Source of the DNA: Halolamina salifodinae
GTDB taxonomy: Archaea > Halobacteriota > Halobacteria > Halobacteriales > Haloferacaceae
NCBI RefSeq assembly: GCF_017874235.1
Contig: NZ_JAGGLC010000001.1
Location: forward strand, 496,001-560,000
DNA length: 64,000 bases
Reading direction: 5' to 3'
Positions 26,305 to 33,064 of this stretch are shown in pieces (position 1 is the stretch's first letter; each line of letters opens with the position of its first letter). The position numbers were made by a program, and so were the translations under genes. The notes below the pieces were generated by a model that saw only the letters and a program-made list of their open reading frames with translations, made no database searches and was not told where the DNA came from.

Positions 26305-29043
26305 ATGTCTAGCGCGCTCGATGACGATACCCAGCGCGCCATCGCCGAGGGGCGTGAGACCGCCGGGGCGATGCTGCGGTCCGCACAGAAGGACCTGCAG
26401 AAGGTGTTCATCGTCTTCCTCATCGGCTTCATGGGGATGTTCTACGCCCTCCGGGGCGGGATCTGGGAGTGGCTCAAGGGCGTCACCACCCAGCGAATGC
26501 CCGACGAGCTGGCCAGCCAGTTCGACATCATCGCCCAGACCCCCTTCGACGTCATCCTGCTGCAGGCGAAGATTTCGCTCGTGGTCGGCATCGTCGTCGC
26601 CGCCCCCGTGCTGCTGTACTACTCGAAGGACGCGCTCGAGGAGCGCGGCCGCTGGCCCCAGATGCCGATCCCCATCTGGAAGGCTATCCCCATCGTCCTG
26701 CTCTCCCTGCTGCTGTTCGTGGGCGGGCTCGCCTACGGCTATCTGCTTTTCTTCCCGATCATGTTCAACTTCCTCGCCGGCAACGCGGCCGCGGCCGGCT
26801 TCGCCCCCCACTGGTCCATCGTGCTCTGGACCCAGTTCGTCCTCCTACTGACGTTCTCGTTCGGGCTGGCCGCACAGATGCCGCTGGCGATCACCGGGCT
26901 CTCCTACACCGGGATCGTCCCCTACGAGCAGTTCCGCGAGAAGTGGCGCTACGCCGTCGTCGCCATCTTCGTGTTCGGCGCGGTGTTCTCGCCGCCGGAC
27001 CCGTTCACCCAGATCATGTGGGCCATGCCGCTTTTGGGGCTCTACGGCTTCAGCCTCTATCTCGCGAAGTTCGCGGTCACGATGAAGCGCGGCAGCGAGC
27101 GCCTCTCCGTCAGGGGGCTGTTCGTACGCAACTGGAACGGCGTCGTCGGCCTGCTGGTCGCCGGCATCGCCGCCGCGTGGGTGTACGAGAACGCGGGTGG
27201 TCGCACCGGGGCCAACGCCGGACTCGAAGCCATCGGCAGTAGCTACCGTGCGCCCGCCGTGAGCGAACTCACCTCGCTCTCGGCGACCGGGAACGTGCTG
27301 CTGGTCGGCGTCGCCATCGGCCTCGTGTTCGCCGTCTTCGGCATGCTGCTGTTCGCCTACCGCGAACTCGAAGAGACCGTCGACCCCGACGCCGACATCG
27401 GCGACCCGACCGGGATCGATCTCGACGAACTCGACGAGGCGGGCGTCCGCGCGGCGCCGATTCAGGCGTTCGAGGCGATGAGCGAGCCGGAAGCGCTCGA
27501 AGCCTCCCAGAACGCCATCGACGAGGGCCACCACGGGAAGGCACAGGCGATCCTCGACCGCTACGACGAGGCCCACGAGCCGGCCGAGGACGAGCCCGAG
27601 CCGCCGGCCTACGAGACCGACCCGCTGTTCAGCCCCGTCAACCCCATCGGCGCGATCCGGCGCGGCCGGGACTGGGTCGACTGGGGCCAGCGCGCCCGCG
27701 AGCAGGGCACCCCCCTCGGCGTGCTGGCGGTGCTCGTACTGGCCGTGAGCTACGCCGTGCTCGGCTACCCCGCCGAGGTGAACTCGCTGCTCACGCAGGC
27801 CGCGTTCGACCTCTCGGTGCCCGCGTTCGGGCTCTCCTCGACCGTCGCCGTGGGCGCCGCCGTCGGCATCACCGTCGCCGTGGTCGCGGTGCTGGTCGGG
27901 AGCTACGTCCTGCTCGCCAGCTACTTCGCGGGCAGCGACCCGACCGCGGTCAACGTCGGCCAGCTTTCGGCCGAGGAACTCGAACGCGCCCCGCCAGCGA
28001 CGTTCACGGCGCTCGAAGAGTCGGCGGCGAACTTCTACGCCAACCGCGCGTTGGCGGCCGGCGACGACGCCCGGGCGCGGCTGATCCTCGACCGCTACGA
28101 CGAGGCCATCGAGCAGGCCGAAGCCGAGGAAGCGGAGGCCGAACCCGGCAGCATGGGCGACCGCACCCAGCGCGCCGGCAGCACGTTCCTCGACGAGTTC
28201 GCCGAGGACACCGACGAGGAGGACATCGGCGGCTACTACAAGGACGTCCAGTTCATCCTCGGCTCGCTCACCTCCGGGCTGTTCTACATCGTCGGCACGT
28301 TCATGGCCGTGATGGCCGGGTCGTTCTTCTGGCTCTACACGGGCGGGATCAAGGACGTCTACGCGGACTTCCTCGCCCGCGTGCCGGGCGAGGTGCTCGC
28401 GCCGGGCCAGACCGCCTCGGAGGCGTCGAAGGTCATCGCGCTCCACCCCGTCGAGGCGCTGGTGTTCGAAGTGAAACTCTCCGCGCTGCTGGGCGCCGCC
28501 GCCACGCTGCCGCTGATCGCGTACTTCGCGTGGCCCGCGCTCCGGGAGCGTGGCTTCGTCCGCGGGCGCCGCAACGTCATCTTCGGCTGGGCCGGCCTCC
28601 TGAGCGCCGGCCTGCTGGGCGGCCTCGTGTTCGGCTACTACGAGATCGCGCCCCGCGTCATCTCCTTCCTCGTCGAGGACGCGCTGGCGGCGAACATGAC
28701 GATCAGCTACCGCATCACCAACTTCTTCTGGCTGATCTTCTTCACCACCGCCGGGATCGGTATCCTCGCGGACGTGCCGGTGTTGATGGTGCTGTTGAAC
28801 TCCGCGGGCGTCTCCTACAGCGCGATGCGGACCCGCTGGCGCGAGGTGCTGATCGGGATGCTGCTGGCGGCGTCGCTGCTGACGCCGGCGGACATCCTCA
28901 CGATGGTCATGGTCACGATCCCGCTGATGGCGGCCTACGGCGTCGGGATCAGCCTGCTCTACGTGCTCACCCTCGGCGGCCGGCGGAACCTCCGGAAGCC
29001 GACTATCGGGCCCGACGCGCCCGGGTCGAACGGGAAGGCCTGA
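26305..29043 (+). CDS. tatC: tandem-fused twin-arginine translocase subunit TatCt
   Basis: 912 residues from the ATG at 26305. Two TatC-like domains are joined in one chain. The first (about 30-290) has KVFIVFLIGFMGMFYALRGG, PFDVILLQAKISLVVGIV and a final QMPLAITG region; the second (about 635-900) has ASKVIALHPVEALVFEVKLS and later helices. Between them are four further membrane segments and two similar TPR-like ends, each with a QAILDRYDEA / RLILDRYDEA element. This 14-helix TatCt is specific to haloarchaea. Confidence 0.93.
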   Translation: MSSALDDDTQRAIAEGRETAGAMLRSAQKDLQKVFIVFLIGFMGMFYALRGGIWEWLKGVTTQRMPDELASQFDIIAQTPFDVILLQAKISLVVGIVVAAPVLLYYSKDALEERGRWPQMPIPIWKAIPIVLLSLLLFVGGLAYGYLLFFPIMFNFLAGNAAAAGFAPHWSIVLWTQFVLLLTFSFGLAAQMPLAITGLSYTGIVPYEQFREKWRYAVVAIFVFGAVFSPPDPFTQIMWAMPLLGLYGFSLYLAKFAVTMKRGSERLSVRGLFVRNWNGVVGLLVAGIAAAWVYENAGGRTGANAGLEAIGSSYRAPAVSELTSLSATGNVLLVGVAIGLVFAVFGMLLFAYRELEETVDPDADIGDPTGIDLDELDEAGVRAAPIQAFEAMSEPEALEASQNAIDEGHHGKAQAILDRYDEAHEPAEDEPEPPAYETDPLFSPVNPIGAIRRGRDWVDWGQRAREQGTPLGVLAVLVLAVSYAVLGYPAEVNSLLTQAAFDLSVPAFGLSSTVAVGAAVGITVAVVAVLVGSYVLLASYFAGSDPTAVNVGQLSAEELERAPPATFTALEESAANFYANRALAAGDDARARLILDRYDEAIEQAEAEEAEAEPGSMGDRTQRAGSTFLDEFAEDTDEEDIGGYYKDVQFILGSLTSGLFYIVGTFMAVMAGSFFWLYTGGIKDVYADFLARVPGEVLAPGQTASEASKVIALHPVEALVFEVKLSALLGAAATLPLIAYFAWPALRERGFVRGRRNVIFGWAGLLSAGLLGGLVFGYYEIAPRVISFLVEDALAANMTISYRITNFFWLIFFTTAGIGILADVPVLMVLLNSAGVSYSAMRTRWREVLIGMLLAASLLTPADILTMVMVTIPLMAAYGVGISLLYVLTLGGRRNLRKPTIGPDAPGSNGKA

Positions 29044-29219
29044 TTGCCGGCCGTTTGGCCCTGTTCGAGCGTGTCGTTTTGCTTCGACGCCTCGCCGCCG
29101 AGCAGTGTGCTTTTACTCGTCCACCGTGGATATTCTCTCGAGAGTACTATGCGAGCATCGAACCAGCCACCACGGCGTGCTGTCGATACCGGCGTGACCG
29201 AACAGTCGGAGGGAGCGCA
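29044..29219. promoter_or_regulatory. upstream region of the RHH gene with palindromes
   Basis: No gene here. Two short palindromes lie close together: CCACCGTGG at about 29121-29129 and the perfect CTCTCGAGAG at 29135-29144. Ribbon-helix-helix dimers bind such half-sites, so these are candidate autoregulatory operators. Confidence 0.35.
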
Positions 29220-29399
29220 ATGACCAAGGTTTCCGTCGAGATTCCCGACGAACTGCTCGAAGATCTGGACGAGCACGTCGGCGACGACGCGAAGTTCGTG
29301 AACCGCAGCGACGCCGTCCGGGCGTCGATCCGGAAGACGCTCGACCGCCTCGACGAGATCGACGAGCGACAGGGCCGGCTGGCGGAGGAGGAGTCGTGA
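29220..29399 (+). CDS. CopG-type ribbon-helix-helix regulator
   Basis: 59 residues. TKVSVEIPDELLEDLDEHV is the antiparallel strand plus first helix and FVNRSDAVRASIRKTLDRL the second helix of an RHH domain. Its TGA overlaps the GTG start of the transporter gene (GTGA), so the two are co-translated and the regulator probably controls the transporter or itself. Confidence 0.85.
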   Translation: MTKVSVEIPDELLEDLDEHVGDDAKFVNRSDAVRASIRKTLDRLDEIDERQGRLAEEES

Positions 29400-30130
29400 G
29401 CGCCGAACGCCGCCCGCTCCCGGTCGACCGCCTGCTGCTGGTCGCGCTGTTCGTCACCGCGCTGGTGGTCGCCCAGCTAACGGCCGCGAAACTGCTCTCG
29501 TTCCAGCTACCGTTCTCCATCCCGGTCGCCGGCAGCGCGCTCACGCTCCCGGGCGCCGCGCTCGCGTACGCGGTCACCTACTTCGCCTCGGACTGCTACG
29601 CCGAACTGTACGGGAAACGGGCCGCGCGGGAACTGGTCAACGTCGCGTTCCTGATGAACTTCGTCGTGCTGGCGCTGGTCTGGAGCACCATCGTCGCCCC
29701 CGCGGCGAACCCCGAGTTCGCGAGCACGTTCTCGTCGGTGCTCGGCTCGGCGACCAACATCGTCGCCGGGAGCCTGCTCGCCTACGTCGCCAGCCAGAAC
29801 TGGGACGTGATCGCGTTCCACCGGCTGAAGGAGTACACCGACGGTGAGAAGCTCTGGCTCCGCAACATCGGCTCGACGGCCAGCAGCCAACTCATCGACA
29901 CCGTCATCTTCGTCGGCGTCGCGTTCTGGCTGCTCCCGCAGGTGGGCGTCGGCGCCGAGATGGGGCTCCCCCTCGTCGGCGGCGGCCCGGTGCCGAGCGT
30001 CGCCGCGCTGATCGTCGGCCAGTACGTGTTGAAGCTGGCTATCGCACTGATCGACACCCCGTTCGTCTACGCGGTGGTCCGGGCGGTCCGGAACCGCGAG
30101 GCGGGCGAACGCCGACTGTTCGCGGCGTAG
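29396..30130 (+). CDS. queuosine-precursor transporter family protein (YhhQ/VUT), probably preQ0 uptake
   Basis: 244 residues, GTG start, six membrane segments. The family pattern is clear: VVAQLTAAKLLSFQL, YAVTYFASDCYAELYGKRAA, and WLRNIGSTASSQLIDTVIFV. In bacteria these carry queuosine precursors; in haloarchaea, which make archaeosine, the likely cargo is preQ0. This fits the archaeosine synthase gene 17 kb upstream. Regulated possibly by the overlapping RHH gene. Confidence 0.85.
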   Translation: MSAERRPLPVDRLLLVALFVTALVVAQLTAAKLLSFQLPFSIPVAGSALTLPGAALAYAVTYFASDCYAELYGKRAARELVNVAFLMNFVVLALVWSTIVAPAANPEFASTFSSVLGSATNIVAGSLLAYVASQNWDVIAFHRLKEYTDGEKLWLRNIGSTASSQLIDTVIFVGVAFWLLPQVGVGAEMGLPLVGGGPVPSVAALIVGQYVLKLAIALIDTPFVYAVVRAVRNREAGERRLFAA

Positions 30131-30177
30131 CTGTCCAGTAGTCAAGTTTTTCACGCCCGCAGCCGAGGATCAGCGTG

Positions 30178-30549
30178 ATGGAGATCACCAGCTCCCTCTG
30201 GAGTGCCCTCTCGGCGGTCGCCGCCGTCGTCGCCGCAGCCATCACGGCCGGCCTGCTGTTCGTCGCCGACTCCCCCGTCCTCCCGGCGGTCGGGATGGCG
30301 CTGCTCGCGACAGCCTTCTTCGCGCTGAGCGCGCTCCCTCGCGTTCGAGCGCACCACGCGTACGGTCCGCTGAACGTCGGATTCGTCGCCGCGATGCTGG
30401 CGCTCTGGTTCGCGACGCTGCGGGTCGGCCCCGCCGGGGAATCGGCCGTGACCGGACTCGTCGGTGGCCTCGCTGCCGTCGGTCTCGCCGTCGCCGCCGT
30501 CGAACTGTACCGCTATCGGCGGGGCGGCGTCACACCGCATCTCGGCTGA
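30178..30549 (+). CDS. four-helix membrane protein of unknown function
   Basis: 123 residues with four hydrophobic segments. The middle sequence AFFALSALPRVRAHHAY closely resembles AFFGLSAVPQVRAHDAY in the broken gene just downstream, so the two are tandem paralogues. I do not recognise the family. Start taken as the ATG at 30178; a GTG one codon earlier is equally possible. Confidence 0.6.
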   Translation: MEITSSLWSALSAVAAVVAAAITAGLLFVADSPVLPAVGMALLATAFFALSALPRVRAHHAYGPLNVGFVAAMLALWFATLRVGPAGESAVTGLVGGLAAVGLAVAAVELYRYRRGGVTPHLG

Positions 30550-30600
30550 GTTGTCACGGACTGCGTGGCTTTTTCTCGCCGGCGCACCGAGTCGGCGCCG

Positions 30601-31086
30601 ATGGACGAACAGCGAGTGGGGACGGTTCTCTACGCGACCGCCGCGGTGCTGATCGCCGTCGTCGGCGCCACCTTCGCCGTCCGGCCCGGCGATTCCGCGC
30701 CGTAGGCCTACGCACTGGTCGCGCTGGGTGTCGCCTTCTTCGGCCTGAGCGCGGTGCCACAGGTCCGTGCCCACGACGCGTACAACGCCGTCGGCGTCAC
30801 CAGAAATCTTCGATTTCTGGTTGGCAGACGAGAGCCTGCGGCTCTCGTCGACATCACCAGAACGCGGAGCGTTCTGGTTGCCCGCAGAGCGGAGCTCTGC
30901 GACGCCGCGTTCGCGACGGCGGTCTGTACCGTCGCCTACCTCGGGAGCGGGTCGCTGTTCGTAGGTATTCTTGCCGTCATCAGCGCAGTCGGGACGCTGG
31001 TGGAACTGTACAACTGGCAGGCTGGGACGACGTATCTGCGGCCGCCAGTTTCCTCCCGCCGGCCACCGAAGCGACCGTATGGGTAG
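30601..31086 (+). pseudogene. broken paralogue of the preceding membrane protein gene
   Basis: The frame opens at 30601 with a membrane segment (VLYATAAVLIAVVGATFAV), meets TAG at 30703-30705, and continues in the same frame through AFFGLSAVPQVRAHDAY. It is then split by a 111-nt palindromic element and resumes with membrane segments (SGSLFVGILAVISAVGTLVELY) to a stop at 31084-31086. The element does not shift the frame; the TAG is the obvious lesion. An internal start downstream of the TAG could still yield a partial protein. Confidence 0.6.
30796..30906. repeat. four-hairpin palindromic element, copy A
   Basis: Four hairpins in register: 30799-30821 (arms ACCAGAAATC / GATTTCTGGT), linker TGGCA, 30827-30849 (arms GACGAGAGCC / GGCTCTCGTC), linker GACATC, 30856-30878 (arms ACCAGAACGC / GCGTTCTGGT), linker TGCCC, 30884-30900 (arms GCAGAGC / GCTCTGC), then GACGCC. 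Nearly identical to copy B in rlmE, 969 bases away in the same orientation. Confidence 0.8.
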
Positions 31087-31288
31087 CGACGCAATCGTCG
31101 GCCTCGATCAGGACACGTGGACGGTGATGGCGAAGTACAACCTCGCGCTAGCGACGCTGTTCGGACTGGTGACGGTCTGGGCCCAGCAGGCATCCCCGGC
31201 GGATCCCGGGAGCGTCCTGCTCGCGGAGAACGGCGTGTTGGCCCTGCTGTTCGGTGCGATCCAGACGTACGCCTGGATCTCGAGTTAG
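31079..31288 (+). CDS. small membrane protein of unknown function
   Basis: 69 residues, two hydrophobic segments (NLALATLFGLVTVWA and VLALLFGAIQTYAWI). Starts at an ATG overlapping the end of the broken gene and converges on rlmE with a 4-base overlap of stop codons. Amino-acid composition looks like real protein, but no family is recognised. Confidence 0.5.
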   Translation: MGSDAIVGLDQDTWTVMAKYNLALATLFGLVTVWAQQASPADPGSVLLAENGVLALLFGAIQTYAWISS

Positions 31289-32175
31289 TCGAGTCGCTCG
31301 GCGAACGCGAAGTTCGGCTTCACGTCGGTGATCTCGATGTCGATCTCCTCGCCGACTTCGGCGTCGGCAACGAACACGGTGAACTGCTCGACCTTGGCGA
31401 TCCCGTCGCCCTCCTCACCAGTGTCGGTGATCTCCACGGAGAGTTCGTCGCCCTCGGTGATGGGCGCCGTCGTGTAGCCCTTGCCGACCAGATACACCTC
31501 ACTGGAGGAATCGCGGGAGGCCTCCGGGGTGACGGTGCGGACGTACTGGAACGACTCGCTCATCTCCTCGCGGAGGTCCGCCAGATCCCGACCCTGGAAC
31601 ACCTTGGCGACGAAGTCGCTGCCGGGCTTGAGGTACTGCTGGGCCGTCTCGAACGCGATGCGGGCGAGGTGGACCGAGCGCGCGTGGTCGAGTTCGTACT
31701 CGCCGGTCATGTTCGGCGCCATGTCCGAGATGACCAGATCAACGACGCCCTCTCCCTCGTCGGCATCACCAGAAATCTTCGATTTCTGGTTGGCAGACGA
31801 GAGTCTGCGGCTCTCGTCGACATCACCAGAACGCGGAGCGTTCTGGTTGGCCGCAGAGCTTCGCTCTGCGACGCCGAGTTCGCGGCGCAGGCGGTCGCGG
31901 GTCTGCTCCTCGGTCATGTCCCCGCGCATCGTCGTCACCTGATGGGGTTCGAGGTCGTCGATGCGCTGGAGGTCGACGCCGACCACCTTCCCCTGCGGGC
32001 CGACTTTCTCGGCGGCGACCTGAAGCCACCCGCCGGGGGCGGCGCCGAGGTCGACCACCGTGTCGCCATCCGCGAACAGGTCGGCGGTCTCGTCGAGCTG
32101 TTTCAGCTTGTAGGCTGACCGGGCGCGGTAGCCCTGCTGTTTGGCTCTGTTGTAGTAGTCGTCTTTTCCGCTCAT
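31285..32175 (-). CDS. rlmE: 23S rRNA (uridine-2'-O-)-methyltransferase with TRAM domain
   Basis: FtsJ/RlmE enzyme that 2'-O-methylates a uridine of 23S rRNA. 296 residues from the ATG at 32175. Motifs: RSAYKLKQLDE, SAM site VVDLGAAPGGWLQVA (about 40-54), VVDLVISDMAPNMTGE, and KVFQGRDLADL. The C-terminal part (about 230-296) is a TRAM RNA-binding domain. Residues 101-136 (AERSSAANQN through SANQKSKISG) are not part of the family: they are encoded by the palindromic element copy B, inserted in frame in the loop before the catalytic Asp strand. The protein presumably still folds, since all catalytic blocks are intact. Confidence 0.93.
   Translation of the reverse strand: MSGKDDYYNRAKQQGYRARSAYKLKQLDETADLFADGDTVVDLGAAPGGWLQVAAEKVGPQGKVVGVDLQRIDDLEPHQVTTMRGDMTEEQTRDRLRRELGVAERSSAANQNAPRSGDVDESRRLSSANQKSKISGDADEGEGVVDLVISDMAPNMTGEYELDHARSVHLARIAFETAQQYLKPGSDFVAKVFQGRDLADLREEMSESFQYVRTVTPEASRDSSSEVYLVGKGYTTAPITEGDELSVEITDTGEEGDGIAKVEQFTVFVADAEVGEEIDIEITDVKPNFAFAERLD
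31768..31875. repeat. four-hairpin palindromic element, copy B, inside rlmE
   Basis: Hairpins at 31768-31790, 31796-31818, 31825-31847 and 31853-31869, joined by TGGCA, GACATC and TGGCC, ending GACGCC. Total 108 nt, exactly 36 codons. Differs from copy A at only a few bases, mainly in the fourth hairpin loop (CTTCG instead of CGGAG). Confidence 0.85.
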
Positions 32176-32412
32176 ACGTCTCTCACCGGGTTCGGTACGT
32201 CCCGCGTGGCGTCTCTCGGCGACGGCGCGTTCATACCGTCTCTGATGGGGTCGAACCGGAAAGGTACGTCGGATAGCGCCTGAAGACATGGGCGGAACAG
32301 CGCCCCGTCGGCTTCCACACTGGGACCCGGGCAACTCTTTCGACGACCCGTGTGGGACATCCGCGTGCGACGCTCGCGGTACAGGTCGGGCAGGCGGGCG
32401 ACGATATCACCA
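32176..32412. other. 237-base gap between rlmE and the metal regulator gene
   Basis: No convincing ORF, RNA gene or repeat seen. It must contain the rlmE promoter (minus strand, near 32200), which I cannot place with confidence. Confidence 0.3.
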
Positions 32413-32982
32413 TCACGACCCCGACGGATCGTCACTGCCAGCAGAAACGTCGTCGAGGACCCCGGTCTCGCTCAGGTCGATGAGGGCGCGATTCAGTAGT
32501 TCGCGGAGGACGAACTCCTCGTAGTGCTGGGTCTCGCAGTACTCACTGGGCTTCATTTCGCGGGCGACCGCTTCGATCTCGTCGCCGTGCTCCGTGTACA
32601 GCGTTTCGACGAGCGACTCCAACTCCTCGGTCGCGGTCGCCTGCGTCCCCGCGAGGGTCTCGTCGGCCCCCTCCGGGAGGTCGTAGGAGAAGACGCGCGT
32701 GTTCGATCTGTAGTACTTCCGCGTGCCGCCACCAGCCTCCTCGAGGCGGGCGATTTCGACCATGCCGGCGTCCTTCAGGACGTTCACGTGGTGGCGCACC
32801 GTCGTCTCGGCCTTCTCTTCGCCGCGCCGCTGCAGTTCTTCGTGAATCCCCTTGATCGTCATCCCTTCGTCGGCAAGCATATCCAAAACCTTCGCTCGCA
32901 CGTCGTTCTCGAGGGCTTTCGCCTTCTCGGGGGTGGTTGTGACGACCTCGCGGATCGGCACCTCGGATTCGAGCAGAGCCAT
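32413..32982 (-). CDS. ArsR-like winged-HTH regulator of the metal ATPase
   Basis: 189 residues from the ATG at 32982. N-terminal winged helix: ENDVRAKVLDMLADEGMTIKG, IHEELQRRGEEKAETTVRHHVNVLKDAGMVEIA. The C-terminal part includes CETQHYEEF, with a Cys and His that could help sense metal. Divergent from the P1B ATPase gene across an 82-base gap that holds an inverted repeat, so it most likely controls that gene. Confidence 0.8.
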   Translation of the reverse strand: MALLESEVPIREVVTTTPEKAKALENDVRAKVLDMLADEGMTIKGIHEELQRRGEEKAETTVRHHVNVLKDAGMVEIARLEEAGGGTRKYYRSNTRVFSYDLPEGADETLAGTQATATEELESLVETLYTEHGDEIEAVAREMKPSEYCETQHYEEFVLRELLNRALIDLSETGVLDDVSAGSDDPSGS

Positions 32983-33033
32983 TTCCTTACCGCCAGTTAG
33001 GGGAACAACGACAGTAAGAGTATCGCTACATAT

Positions 33034-33049
33034 CCGATTTCGATATCGG
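33034..33049. promoter_or_regulatory. candidate operator between regulator and ATPase genes
   Basis: CCGAT-TTCGAT-ATCGG, an inverted repeat with 5-bp arms located 16 bases before the ATPase start and near the expected promoter. A dimeric winged-HTH repressor could bind here. Confidence 0.45.
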
Positions 33050-33064
33050 GAAGTTAGCACCATT

